A DNA stretch of 64,000 bases from positions 62,316 through 126,315 of the forward strand of contig NZ_BMED01000001.1 of assembly GCF_014636315.1 (NCBI RefSeq), read 5' to 3'. Every line of letters begins with the position of its first letter. The first letter of the stretch is position 1. Under the pieces are notes generated by a model. That model saw only the letters and a list, made by a program, of their open reading frames with translations. It searched no databases and was not told the origin of the DNA. The DNA is from Parundibacterium terreum. Its GTDB lineage: Bacteria > Pseudomonadota > Gammaproteobacteria > Burkholderiales > Burkholderiaceae_D. The position numbers and the translations under genes are program-made. This document shows positions 1-8,377 of the stretch, in pieces.

Positions 1-1877
1 AGCGGTACCGAGTTCAGGCGTGGCTGTACGCCGTACCATGGCTTGAGGCCCGAGCCTACGACGTAGATCCATTCGGCTGAATAGTAGCGGATGCCGCCAT
101 TGTCGCCTTTGGCTGCCATTGAGTCTGTTGTGGTGAACATCGATGGTGAAACTTCGATGACATCGCCAACGACCAGAGGGCGGGCCTTGATATCTGTGCC
201 GTTCGGGAAACCGTTAGCATCCAGGCCGCTCATGCCTGGATATTCCTTGACCAGCATGGTACAGCCGTTGTTGATGCCGTTGGCATTGGTCAGCTTGCCG
301 TTGGCTGGGTAGGCAACCGGTTTGCAGATAGGCACATTGTCATCCACCAGCTGGCCTGGAGACATCCAGCCATAACCCGTCACGCCCGGGCGGTCGATTG
401 CGCGGAAGTAGGCGACGCCACCCTTCAGGAAATCAACAGTGGTGTACTGGTTCACCGTTAACGTTGGCTTGGTCACGCCTGCTACGCGGCTATTGTCAAT
501 GACCTCAACACCCCAGGTGCGGTTTTTGAAGTATTGCGGCACGAAGGTCAGGTAATTGCCCGGTCCTTTGTCTACCGGCAAGCCAGTCGCTGGGTCAACA
601 GTTTCATTGGGGCCGTAGCCGATTTCATTCCATTCCTCGCCGCGCTCGCGACCGTGACGAGCCAGGCCGCGCGCGCCGAAGCGGGTGACCAGCGTACCGT
701 CAGGCAGTGTGAACTGCAGAGTTTCCAGCGGCTGGCCGGGCGTAGGCAATGCAGCCCAGCCGTTGCCGTTGACAGGGAATTTCAGTGCCGAAGTAGTCGC
801 ATTAGGCAATGTGTTATCGCTGCCTGGTGTTTTGAACTCCACTTCGAACAATGAGTAGCCATACTGGGTTGCGCGGGCTACGCCTTGCAGCTTGAGGTAA
901 CGGGCATTGACACCGAGATTGAAGAACTCCTCGGTACCGCCCTGGCCGTTGGTCACGGAGCGGATTTGCGACCAGGTCTGGCCGTCATCCGATACCTGCA
1001 GCGTGTACTGCTTGCCGTAGGCGTTTTCCCAGAGCAGTTTCATATAGCCGACCTGGGTCTTGGTGCCAAAGTCGAACTGGATCCAGGCTCCATCCTCGGA
1101 TGCGCTGGACCAGCGGGTGCCAGGCTTGCCGTCTATCGCCAGAGTAGCAGGCATGCCACCGTTTTCCAATGCGGACGAGGTTGCCGTTACCGGCTTGATG
1201 GATACGCCAGGCTTGCTGGTATCGATTGGTCCTGACGGAGGATTTGTAGGGTCCGTCGGATTGGTCGGGTTAGTAGGATTGGTCGGGTCTGTCACTGGAG
1301 GTGTGACCGGAGTGCCCGAGAAAGCCTGGATCTCGAAGATCGAATAGCCGTACTGCGTGGAGCGCTTCACGCCCTTCATGCGCAGGTAGCGTCCCTGGCC
1401 CGCAACAGCAATATCTTCAGTGCCGCCCTGGCTGTTGTCCACGTTCTTGATCGTGGTCCAATTAGCATTGTCGTCCGATACCTGCAGTTGGTATTGGATG
1501 GCGTGCGCATTTTCCCATTCGATATGAACGCGGGTGATGACCACGGATTTGCCGTAGTCCAGGGTCAGGTACTGGTCATCGGAAAATCCGCTGCCCCAGC
1601 GCGTACCTTCGTTGTGGTCAATCGCTGCAGCGGCCGACAGATCACCACGCTCCGACGAACTGGCGCTGGCGCTGATCGGCGTCAGTGCTGTTTCGGCGGA
1701 AGCCATGGCAGCGGCCAGGACCTTGGCGCTTACAGGGCCCCTGGCGTCGGGTGCGGTGGATTCATCACTTCCGCCGCCGCAGCCCGCCAACAACAATGCC
1801 AAGGCTAACGGCAAGCCTTGTGTTGAAAGATTCTGCAACTGCTTGTTTAATCTATGCTGATATGGAACTCGGTTCAT
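1..1877 (-). CDS. Discoidin (F5/8 type C) domain lipoprotein, 3' end outside window
   Basis: The reading frame opens at the ATG at 1875-1877 and leaves the window still open, giving about 625 residues without a stop. A lipoprotein signal ends in LLLAGC with the lipidated Cys near residue 33, followed by a GGGS spacer, so the protein should be anchored in the outer membrane or exposed on the surface. Two discoidin-like carbohydrate-binding domains follow (about residues 64-190 and 224-359); both carry the D-x-x-x-x-TRW and SDD...W motifs and a Y-L-(R/K) strand. They are joined by a Pro-Thr-Asn-Pro repeat linker (about 190-212). The remainder, with a GARGLARHGRERGEEW stretch, is a domain I do not recognise. 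Known of the family: such modules bind glycans. The role in glycan attachment or degradation is inferred. Confidence 0.8.
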   Translation of the reverse strand, partial: MNRVPYQHRLNKQLQNLSTQGLPLALALLLAGCGGGSDESTAPDARGPVSAKVLAAAMASAETALTPISASASSSERGDLSAAAAIDHNEGTRWGSGFSDDQYLTLDYGKSVVITRVHIEWENAHAIQYQLQVSDDNANWTTIKNVDNSQGGTEDIAVAGQGRYLRMKGVKRSTQYGYSIFEIQAFSGTPVTPPVTDPTNPTNPTNPTDPTNPPSGPIDTSKPGVSIKPVTATSSALENGGMPATLAIDGKPGTRWSSASEDGAWIQFDFGTKTQVGYMKLLWENAYGKQYTLQVSDDGQTWSQIRSVTNGQGGTEEFFNLGVNARYLKLQGVARATQYGYSLFEVEFKTPGSDNTLPNATTSALKFPVNGNGWAALPTPGQPLETLQFTLPDGTLVTRFGARGLARHGRERGEEWNEIGYGPNETVDPATGLPVDKGPGNYLTFVPQYFKNRTWGVEVIDNSRVAGVTKPTLTVNQYTTVDFLKGGVAYFRAIDRPGVTGYGWMSPGQLVDDNVPICKPVAYPANGKLTNANGINNGCTMLVKEYPGMSGLDANGFPNGTDIKARPLVVGDVIEVSPSMFTTTDSMAAKGDNGGIRYYSAEWIYVVGSGLKPWYGVQPRLNSVP

Positions 1878-2811
1878 AGTATCTCCATTTGCTCGTGGTT
1901 CGTTACTACTCTATTTACGTAAAAAAAAATCTGTGGGTGTTCAACATTCTTTTCAGCCCCTGCTTCTTGAGCATGCTGGCGCTTGATTGGCCCCATATCT
2001 CGAAGCAAGCACAAAAGCCCCGTGCATCAGGCTGCTTGATTCATTACTTCCGTAATACAGACTCCCGCACGGTCCTTAAAGTCAACTGCTCTTGCGACAA
2101 CTTCGATGATGCACACCTGCTTGCGGTTTTACGCAGGTTTGGGTTTGGTACGAAAAAATTCCCATAAGGCAATATTTTGCGTAAGTTATCCCGCACACCT
2201 ATACGTGTCAAGCCGATATGTGACACGGTTTTTTTGTGTGTCCAGATCGCCGGAATTAAGTGAACATATTCATTAAAATGCGGCTTTCGATTGCCTTGGC
2301 GAATGCTGCGTCGAGAGGAAGCACGCTGTAAAAAGGTATGCAGCGGCCAAACGATGACTCGACGAATATAGCGTTCCGCCGTTAGGGAAATGTTACAAGC
2401 TATAAAGTAGGCACTGCGGCAGCAGAGCTTAGATATATTACGGAGGTGGATCTCACGCACATCAAAAGATGCTGCAAGGCGATTGTTGACAATCTGGTTG
2501 CAGCGCAACAAATGGCGGCGACACGGCTCGCTGTCTGTCCGATGCCGTGCCTGCTGGTACCCAGGCATTTCTTTACAATTGGAGCTAAGGAAGCCTTGGG
2601 ATCTGGTTGACGTTCATGACAACTCTTACAATCTATTACAATTGATAAGATTGTGGCCGTTGTATTTTGAGTCACTGCGCTTGGCATTTGGGTGCGCGTT
2701 GTGCATGGCTTTTTAGAGATATGCCACCTTAATTCGTCACAATCCTGGACTATGCGACTGATCTTGTAGCGCGAGATAGCGAGATAGCTTGAGCTGGCGA
2801 GTCTGGCCAGC
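1878..2811. other. Intergenic region, no supported gene
   Basis: About 930 bases lie between two genes that are both transcribed leftward. Open frames on the minus strand at 2044-2568 and 2400-2882 overlap each other, have no domain-like composition and show no convincing ribosome binding site, so I do not call them. The right half (about 2610-2790) is AT-rich. The stretch probably holds the promoter of the discoidin lipoprotein near 1880-1950, but no clear -35/-10 pair stood out. Confidence 0.4.
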
Positions 2812-3606
2812 TTATTTAATGACGGCTTTTGACGCTTCAGCGGCGGAAAGGTATTTGGCCAGGATGCGCTTGATCGTGCCATCGGATTTCATCGATTGGA
2901 CGACCTCTGTCCAGCCCTTGAGTTGCTCGGCTGTGAAATTTTTGCGCGACATTGCGAGCGCGCGTGCGGCAGGAGGTTCGTTGGGAAACCAGTCGACCAC
3001 GCGCACCTGATCGCTCATGCCGGCATCGGCCAACTCCTTTTCGTATTGCAATGGAACAGCGAACAGCGCCTGGAAGCGTCTGGACTTCAGCATGCGAAAT
3101 ACATTGGGCATGCCCGAGCCTAGCTCCAGCCTCTGTTCTCTTTCCATCCTCGCATACCAGTCATCGCGGCCACCGCCGTAGTTGACGCCGCGTACCGCGC
3201 CGAAATGCAAGGCAGGATCAGCAGCGAATGCAGCCAGAGTCGTCTTCTCGACGGGCACGTCCATATGTATCACTGTCACAAAGCGTTGCTGCATATACGG
3301 GATAAAGAACGCATACTGATCGCGTTTAGGATTGACGACCGCCGCCATGACTATGTCTGTGTGACCTTCTTCCAGCAAGAAATAGGCGCGTGCCCTCGGC
3401 AGCGGTGTCGCCTCAACGATACAACCGGTGCGGCTCTGCAGTTCGTTTGCCATTTCACGGTCTATGCCCTTGCCGTCGAAGTAAAACAGGCCCGCCTCGT
3501 AAAGGGCAATCCTCACCGCATGGGGAGGGCAGAGGTTGGCCGACCACGCCTGCGTCATCACGCTCAATCCGAGTATCAAGGCGGCTATCGGAAAAACTTT
3601 TTGCAT
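2812..3606 (-). CDS. Periplasmic solute-binding protein family 3
   Basis: A 264-residue protein with an N-terminal Sec signal (MQKVFPIAALILGLSVMTQA, cleavage near WSA). Its two-lobed binding fold resembles amino-acid-type periplasmic binding proteins: IALYEAG at the first strand, a central hinge region with VRGVNYGGGRDDWY, and a C-terminal helix ending KGWTEVVQSMKSDGTIKRILAKYL, typical of the family. I start it at the ATG at 3604-3606 because GGAG lies eight bases upstream; a TTG two codons earlier is also in frame. No permease or ATPase gene adjoins it, so it may be an orphan receptor or feed a transporter encoded elsewhere. The ligand cannot be told from sequence. Confidence 0.8.
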   Translation of the reverse strand: MQKVFPIAALILGLSVMTQAWSANLCPPHAVRIALYEAGLFYFDGKGIDREMANELQSRTGCIVEATPLPRARAYFLLEEGHTDIVMAAVVNPKRDQYAFFIPYMQQRFVTVIHMDVPVEKTTLAAFAADPALHFGAVRGVNYGGGRDDWYARMEREQRLELGSGMPNVFRMLKSRRFQALFAVPLQYEKELADAGMSDQVRVVDWFPNEPPAARALAMSRKNFTAEQLKGWTEVVQSMKSDGTIKRILAKYLSAAEASKAVIK

Positions 3607-3794
3607 CGGCAAGACTCCACGTGAAAATACGTTCAGAACCCGGAGAAGAATCTTAGATCATATTTCCTCAATCTTTGAAAAAGATTGAAATACGGGGCCG
3701 CGACTCAACGCGAACATTGCCGCGGCCCGGTTAAGCGGCTTGTTTGGGATACACTTGTCGTATTCTTCAACCCTCCTGGTTTTTCGCCACTGCC

Positions 3795-5549
3795 ATGATC
3801 ACTAAGCTCACAGAGTCGCCAGAAGAACAGCCATCGCTTCCTAGCGTGGAGCTTGAGAAGCGCCGCCACCAGATATTTCCGACGCTGAGCGAAGCTGATA
3901 TGCGTCATGTGAAGCGTTTTGCCACTGAGCAGCATTTCAGTGATGGCGCTGTAGTGCTTGAAGCCGGAAAACCTCCCGCCGGCATGATGTTCGTGCTGAC
4001 CGGAGCCATTGCGGTATACCGCCACGACGGTTTTCATAACAACACCCGGATCGTTACCTTGCGCCCTGGCCAATTTACCGGCGATACAGGCCAGTTATCC
4101 GACCGGCCTGCCTTGGCGAATGGCATCGCCGTAAATGAATTGAGCGTGCTGTTGCTATCGGCAGAGTCTTTGCGCACGCTTGCGGTGGCTTATGCGGAGC
4201 TGGGAGAGCGCATCATCCGGGCGCTGATCCTTCGCACCGTCGCTTTGCTGGAGCAAAACTCCGGTGGTCCCGTCATCATCGGCCCGCGCGGGCATGGACG
4301 CATTCATGCATTGCAGAGTTTCTTAACGGCCAACGCCCATCCTTATACGGTACTGGACCCGCTCGTGGATCCTCAGGCCGCTGAGCTGGTAGCCCGGCAT
4401 CAGCCAACGCTGGAGGATTGGCCGCTGGTCATTTTTCCAAACATCGGTATCAAGAAAAATCCATCGGTGGTTGAGCTTGGCCGCTGTATCGGCACGCTCA
4501 GGCACTTAAGCGAAGACAAGGTCTGGGACGTGATTGTGGTTGGCGCCGGTCCCTCCGGGCTGGCGACGGCGGTGTATGCGGCATCAGAGGGCTTGTCGGT
4601 GCTGGTGCTGGAAACGCATGCTTATGGCGGCCAGGCTGGTGCCAGCGCGCGGATAGAGAATTATCTGGGCTTCCCAACGGGCATCTCGGGCGGAGCGCTG
4701 ACAGGTCGCGCCTATGTGCAGGCAGAAAAATTTGGCGTCGAGATTGCGATCCCCGCGCCGGCCGGCCGCTTGATCTGCGGCATCTATCCATTGCAAGTGG
4801 AAATGTGCGGTAGTCTGAGCCGTATCAAGGCACGCACGGTAGTGCTGTCATGCGGTGCCCGCTACCGTCGGCCATCGCTGGCCAACCTGAAGCAATTTGA
4901 GGGCAAGGGCGTGTACTACTGGGCATCGCCAGTAGAGGCGCAATTATGCAAGACGGAGGAGGTGGTACTGGTCGGCGGCGGTAATTCTGCTGGGCAGGCC
5001 GCCGTGTTCCTCGCCGGGCATGCTTCCAAGGTACACATGCTTATTCGTAAAGGGGCCTTGGCATCGACGATGTCTCGTTACCTCATAGAGCGGATACAGG
5101 CTCATCCCAACATCGAGTTGCACACCTATTCGGAAATTGTGGCGCTGGAAGGGGATGACGACGGTTTGAAACAAGTGCGAATCCGTAACTCGCAAACCGG
5201 GGAAGAGTCTGATTGTGACGTCTGCCGGATTTTCCTGTTTATCGGCGCCGACCCCAATACCGGATGGCTCGCTGACTCGGGTGTGGATGTCGACAAACAT
5301 GGATTTATACGGACTGGCGCTGACGTTGCGAAAACGCAGTCCGCAGCCAATTTGGCCGGGAATCTCCATCCGCCGGAGATGGCGATGCGCTCGCCGCTGG
5401 AGACCAGCGTGCCTGGAGTATTCGCAATAGGGGACGTACGCGCCGGTTCCACCAAACGTGTTGCTGCAGCGGTAGGTGAGGGCGCGGCAGTGGTGGCGCA
5501 GATCCACCAGTTCCTGGCGAACCTTGATCCGGACAAGATCACCTCTTGA
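3795..5549 (+). CDS. Cyclic-nucleotide-binding domain fused to thioredoxin-reductase-like FAD oxidoreductase
   Basis: A 584-residue cytoplasmic flavoprotein. Residues about 30-150 form a CAP-type cyclic-nucleotide-binding domain (FSDGAVVLEAGKPPAGMMFVLTGAI, then a PGQFTGDTGQLSDRPA loop in the phosphate-cassette position). A linker of thioredoxin-like length follows, then an FAD/NAD(P) reductase with a GAGPSGLA dinucleotide motif (about 248), a GGGNSAGQAAVFLAG NAD(P) motif (about 393) and a C-terminal GDVRAGSTKR FAD motif. The CxxC pair of true thioredoxin reductase is absent: the equivalent segment reads YYWASPVEAQLCKTEEV. It is therefore unlikely to reduce thioredoxin the usual way. A paralogue of the same architecture lies at 51339-53018. 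I use the ATG at 3795; an in-frame TTG at 3744 would add 17 unlikely residues. Confidence 0.85.
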   Translation: MITKLTESPEEQPSLPSVELEKRRHQIFPTLSEADMRHVKRFATEQHFSDGAVVLEAGKPPAGMMFVLTGAIAVYRHDGFHNNTRIVTLRPGQFTGDTGQLSDRPALANGIAVNELSVLLLSAESLRTLAVAYAELGERIIRALILRTVALLEQNSGGPVIIGPRGHGRIHALQSFLTANAHPYTVLDPLVDPQAAELVARHQPTLEDWPLVIFPNIGIKKNPSVVELGRCIGTLRHLSEDKVWDVIVVGAGPSGLATAVYAASEGLSVLVLETHAYGGQAGASARIENYLGFPTGISGGALTGRAYVQAEKFGVEIAIPAPAGRLICGIYPLQVEMCGSLSRIKARTVVLSCGARYRRPSLANLKQFEGKGVYYWASPVEAQLCKTEEVVLVGGGNSAGQAAVFLAGHASKVHMLIRKGALASTMSRYLIERIQAHPNIELHTYSEIVALEGDDDGLKQVRIRNSQTGEESDCDVCRIFLFIGADPNTGWLADSGVDVDKHGFIRTGADVAKTQSAANLAGNLHPPEMAMRSPLETSVPGVFAIGDVRAGSTKRVAAAVGEGAAVVAQIHQFLANLDPDKITS

Positions 5550-5643
5550 TTAATGCTGAAGGCACAATCAAGAATCATGTAGTTCCGCCGACGTATCAGT
5601 ATTGCGTCTGGCCTGTGGAATTGAGTATTGGAAGAACTATTGA

Positions 5644-6399
5644 ATGAAAAATTCTATGCGGGATGAAAATGCAGGCGCCACGAAGTTTCATATGCTGGAG
5701 AATTCCTTCTTCGATCAAGACAGCCCAGCCCTTGCGCGAGCATTAATCGGCAAGGTCTTGCGCCGACGCTGGAAAAATCAATGGCTGTCTGCACGCATCA
5801 TAGAAACTGAGGCATACAAGCTGGATGAGAAGGGCAGCCACGCATCGCTCGGCTACACCCACAAAAGACGCGCGCTCTTCATGGATAGCGGCACCATCTA
5901 TATGTACTACTCGCGCGGCGGAGATTCGTTCAATATCAGTGGTGCGGGCGAGGGCAATGCAGTGCTGATCAAGTCAGCTTATCCGTGGATTGATCCTATC
6001 GCCGGCCCGGCGGCATTCGCCATCATGCAAGTGGAAAACCCAGGCCCGGACGGCACAACGCGCCCCTTGCATCGCCTCTGTGCGGGGCAGGTCCAGTTGT
6101 GCCGAGCTTTGGCGCTGCGAGTGCCGGATTGGGATGCTCAACCGTTTGATCCAGAGATGCTGTTTGTCGACGATGTGGGCGAGTCTCCTGCGCATTTGAT
6201 TCAAACCACACGCCTAGGAATTACGGCTGGGCGGGATGAGTCACTGCCATATCGCTTCGTTGACCCTGCCTATGCAAAATTCTGCACGCGCAACCCGCTT
6301 CGCAGAGGACAAACGAATCCCGAGCATTACTGCTGGATTGATCGCAGCGGAGCTATCGTTTTGGATGCAAGCTTCTTACCGGATTTGATCCCGATATAG
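5644..6399 (+). CDS. 3-methyladenine DNA glycosylase (AAG/MPG family)
   Basis: A 251-residue protein of the alkyladenine DNA glycosylase family, which removes alkylated purines such as 3-methyladenine in base excision repair. The signature RIIETEAY near residue 51 places the catalytic Glu at about position 54. It is followed by D-x-x-SHASLG-x-T-x-x-x-x-LF, the YMYYSRGGDSFNI strand and GEGNAVLIKSA, all expected in this fold. The C-terminal half keeps LGI-x-x-x-RDE and YRF-x-x-x-x-x-x-x-x-x-x-R. The length is slightly above the usual 190-220 residues because of an N-terminal extension; ATG codons at 5644 and 5656 are both possible starts. It stands alone between the flavoprotein gene and an AT-rich orphan. 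Confidence 0.85.
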   Translation: MKNSMRDENAGATKFHMLENSFFDQDSPALARALIGKVLRRRWKNQWLSARIIETEAYKLDEKGSHASLGYTHKRRALFMDSGTIYMYYSRGGDSFNISGAGEGNAVLIKSAYPWIDPIAGPAAFAIMQVENPGPDGTTRPLHRLCAGQVQLCRALALRVPDWDAQPFDPEMLFVDDVGESPAHLIQTTRLGITAGRDESLPYRFVDPAYAKFCTRNPLRRGQTNPEHYCWIDRSGAIVLDASFLPDLIPI

Positions 6400-6472
6400 T
6401 GATGAAACTTCTTGCCAAGGCGAACGGCCAATTTCGCAAGCGCAAGAAGTAAAAAAGTCCCACATGAGGTTT

Positions 6473-6970
6473 TTATCTTGGGTATTCGATATACTGAGGC
6501 CAAACGCTATAGACGTACTTTTCTCCGTATAACCAAATGCGATTGAAGGAGGTTTTCTTGCTTTCGGCAATTTCGAGGATACGGCTTATTATTAAATCAT
6601 CTGGTGATACGGTACGCCCAGCGACGTAGCAAAGAAGATCAATTGGGTGCGATGTATTATAAGTTTTCTTGAACTTGTCTCTGATTATATTTCCGGTGGG
6701 ATCGGCGGCTCTGGTGTAAGACGCGGGCGTATCGTTATCGGCTGCAAAATTCTTTAGCTCGAAAGCATTCGCTTCTGCAATTCTTGAATCGCATATCTCG
6801 ACCAACTCAAAATAGTGGGTTTTATCAGTTAAGCGGCAGCTAATGTCGGGCATAGATGATCCAATTTCTTTGCAAATGCTCTCGTGGTCTATTAGTAATT
6901 TTGCAGATTTGATGAATGCAAGAAAAACGGGTCTTTCCACGCTTAAGTATTTTTGCTCCTCGGTAGCCAT
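6473..6970 (-). CDS. Hypothetical protein, AT-rich
   Basis: A 165-residue soluble protein I do not recognise. It is rich in charged residues, lacks a signal peptide or membrane segment, and contains CDSRIAEANAFELKNFAADN, which could form a helix-rich core. Its base composition is visibly lower in GC than the flanking genes, suggesting recent arrival. The gene ends convergently with the DNA glycosylase gene, 74 bases from its stop, and its start lies 124 bases left of the dif site, so it sits on the host side of the prophage insertion point. No function is assigned. Confidence 0.55.
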   Translation of the reverse strand: MATEEQKYLSVERPVFLAFIKSAKLLIDHESICKEIGSSMPDISCRLTDKTHYFELVEICDSRIAEANAFELKNFAADNDTPASYTRAADPTGNIIRDKFKKTYNTSHPIDLLCYVAGRTVSPDDLIISRILEIAESKKTSFNRIWLYGEKYVYSVWPQYIEYPR

Positions 6971-7094
6971 CGCATCTCTCAGTTGAGAATTGTAAAGTTA
7001 CTAATATACGCACTTAAATAGGAAAGGCACGGATTTGGGGTGTGCTTCCACAGAGAATTTTGGTTATTTTGAAGGGGGAATTTGGATAGTCATA

Positions 7095-7122
7095 ATTTCG
7101 CATAATTTATATTATGTTAAAT
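7095..7122 (+). other. dif site / left prophage attachment site (attL)
   Basis: A 28-bp sequence with the exact layout of a proteobacterial XerCD site: XerC arm ATTTCGCATAA (7095-7105), 6-bp centre TTTATA (7106-7111) and XerD arm TTATGTTAAAT (7112-7122). The XerD arm is identical to that of E. coli dif, and the XerC arm shares CGCATAA with it. The 17 bp from 7106 to 7122 recur at 16341-16357, bracketing a filamentous prophage. The left copy has both arms and is therefore the likely functional chromosome-dimer-resolution site. Confidence 0.88.
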
Positions 7123-7145
7123 GGCTTGTGGAAATGGCTCGCAAA

Positions 7146-7430
7146 TTACGCCGCATATTTGGCCGAGCAATTCGGGCAGTCTCTACCCCGTTTGCACTTC
7201 AACCGGCAGCAAGCTAAAAAATCCAAAACCTCCCTTTTCGAAACGCCTGATAGCATCAGGCGTTTTTTTTCGGCTGCGATTTTGCGATAAGCTTTGCGCC
7301 GCGGCGCATCTCCAAAACGCCAACCTCGGGTGTTCCGGAGAATCCAATATTGCGACCTAATTAAATTTAAAGCCTGTTGTTTTTCCGCGTCACTTAAATG
7401 CTCAAATGGGAAAAGTTCGAGTTGTTGCAC
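7146..7430 (-). CDS. Small prophage protein with C-terminal Cys cluster
   Basis: A 94-residue basic protein starting at a GTG (7428-7430). The C-terminus carries CCRLKCKRGRDCPNC, five cysteines in a zinc-ribbon-like arrangement; the middle (GDAPRRKAYRKIAAEKKRL) is strongly basic, so nucleic-acid binding is plausible but not shown. It is the last minus-strand frame before attL, in the same orientation as the phage core. Oddly, a strong plus-strand intrinsic terminator (7242-7270) lies within it, so either the frame carries a double function or it is not translated. I do not recognise the family, and the ribosome binding site is weak. Confidence 0.5.
   Translation of the reverse strand: MQQLELFPFEHLSDAEKQQALNLIRSQYWILRNTRGWRFGDAPRRKAYRKIAAEKKRLMLSGVSKREVLDFLACCRLKCKRGRDCPNCSAKYAA
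7242..7270 (+). terminator. Intrinsic terminator at left end of prophage
   Basis: A perfect 10-bp stem, AACGCCTGAT / ATCAGGCGTT with loop AGC, is followed by a run of eight Ts on the plus strand. It would stop transcription entering the prophage from the host side of dif. Confidence 0.75.
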
Positions 7431-7645
7431 GTCTTTGCAGCTTTGCTGGAAAGCAAATATTTTAATGCAAAAGTGCTAACGATGCTGACCAGCTGCGAAC
7501 GCTGAGTTGGTCTGCATGATGGGAGCTGATTTGATTTGGCCGCACTGGGAAAAACACGAGCTGGGAATGCCCGGCTAAAAATCCCTCTGGCCGCCCTGAG
7601 AGGCGTCGACCGCTCCAGTTCCTGGAATAAGCCCGACTACCTTAC
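7431..7645. other. Prophage non-coding stretch left of the DUF3892 cassette
   Basis: No credible gene. It holds short inverted repeats, for example CCTCT/AGAGG around 7583-7602. In the circular phage genome this segment would lie close to the att junction, so it is a possible place for packaging or replication signals; nothing in it is diagnostic. Confidence 0.3.
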
Positions 7646-7684
7646 TTCGATCATGGCAGGGATATTTTACGGCTTTGCCGCCGC
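7646..7684. repeat. Left direct repeat of the DUF3892 cassette
   Basis: 39 bp matching 8378-8416 at 35 positions, including an unbroken 21-bp core (7661-7681 equals 8393-8413). The right copy contains the last codons and stop (AAAKP, stop) of the DUF4124-like gene; the left copy is a detached duplicate of that gene end. Confidence 0.85.
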
Positions 7685-7715
7685 CTTTATGCTGAAGGCA
7701 ATTTGACAATAAAAA

Positions 7716-7746
7716 TTGACACACAAAAAAATGTTGGAGGTATAAT
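7716..7746 (+). promoter_or_regulatory. Strong sigma-70 promoter of the DUF3892 cassette
   Basis: A perfect TTGACA (7716-7721) and a perfect TATAAT (7741-7746) are separated by 19 bases, with a second TTGACA at 7703-7708. The spacing is slightly long, but both hexamers match consensus, which is rare in this window. It points toward the structured leader and the DUF3892 gene. Confidence 0.7.
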
Positions 7747-7749
7747 GCG

Positions 7750-7985
7750 CGCAACTAGGGGTAGTGGTCAGATTGGCCGACCTACTATATCTAGTAGGTG
7801 GAGATCGCACCTAGACATTAATGCCTAGGTGCCATGGAATCGAGACGTAGAATTTACACGAAACGATGAGCCTGAGAACCCGAAGTTTCGTGCAATAGCA
7901 TCTGCATGTCAAGACTGTATTTAGATACAGGTGTGCTGGGTCGAAAATTTCATGCTCCTTTATAAATGTAACTGGAGTATTAAAT
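7750..7985 (+). promoter_or_regulatory. Multi-hairpin leader RNA or phage origin-like block
   Basis: About 235 bases between the promoter and the start codon hold four near-perfect hairpins in a row: ACCTACTA/TAGTAGGT (7780-7799), GCACCTAG/CTAGGTGC (7807-7832), CACGAAAC/GTTTCGTG (7857-7892) and CTGTAT/ATACAG (7915-7930). GGTC/GACC pairing (about 7766-7783) could compete with the first. Either this is a structured 5' untranslated region or non-coding RNA controlling the downstream gene, or it is an origin/packaging region like the hairpin-rich intergenic region of Ff phages. It matches no riboswitch or ribozyme consensus I know. Confidence 0.55.
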
Positions 7986-8303
7986 ATGTTATACAAGCAA
8001 ATCACTGAAGTGTCTCGCTCTGCCGGGCTTCTTGGCTTATATCTAGGCAGCATCACGCACGTATGGGGGCCTTGGGGCCATTGCACAAAACAAGAGGCCG
8101 CACGACAGATTGTTGCTCGCGAATCTCATTTTTATGTTGACGTGGCGGGATACCAAATCAATGTGATAGCCGTAATTCATGATCCTAACGATCCAAGCAC
8201 GTGGTACATAAAAACGGTCGCCGACGACACCATAGTCGACAATCTTTTACATCTACCTGTTAGACAATTGGGCATCATCCAACGAGGGCTACTAAATCTA
8301 TAG
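7986..8303 (+). CDS. DUF3892 family protein (prophage cargo)
   Basis: A 105-residue soluble protein. The central pattern, an aromatic-rich start (THVWGPWG), a helix with QEAARQIVARES, then HFYVDVAGYQINVIAV and a C-terminal YIKTVADDTIVDNLLHLP, matches the DUF3892 layout (helix, F-x-V-x-x-x-G-x-x-x-x-V, Y-x-(K/R)-T-x-A-D, NLL-x-LP). The function of DUF3892 is unknown; these proteins often occur as lone genes in accessory DNA. GGAG lies eight bases before the ATG. The gene faces opposite to the rest of the phage and has its own promoter and terminator between direct repeats, so it behaves as an independent expression cassette, possibly expressed from the prophage in lysogens. That role is inference. 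Confidence 0.75.
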   Translation: MLYKQITEVSRSAGLLGLYLGSITHVWGPWGHCTKQEAARQIVARESHFYVDVAGYQINVIAVIHDPNDPSTWYIKTVADDTIVDNLLHLPVRQLGIIQRGLLNL

Positions 8304-8317
8304 CATCCAACCAAGGG

Positions 8318-8345
8318 AAAAAAGGAGATTAGTCTCCTTTTTTTT
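8318..8345 (+). terminator. Intrinsic terminator of the DUF3892 cassette
   Basis: An AAAAAAGGAGA / TCTCCTTTTTT stem with loop TTAG, ending in eight Ts, starts 15 bases after the DUF3892 stop codon. The A-rich side could also serve minus-strand transcription. Confidence 0.85.
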
Positions 8346-8377
8346 CATGAAAACGCTGCCAGACGCACCAAGCTAAA

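Noticed and set aside
2044..2882. Overlapping minus-strand ORFs in the first intergenic gap, considered as transposase remnants
   Set aside because: No transposase motif or terminal inverted repeats could be seen; the frames overlap each other.
7857..7892. Hammerhead-like ribozyme (GATGAG and GAA within the third leader hairpin)
   Set aside because: The CUGAUGA core and the three-way junction are not present; only fragments resemble the motif.
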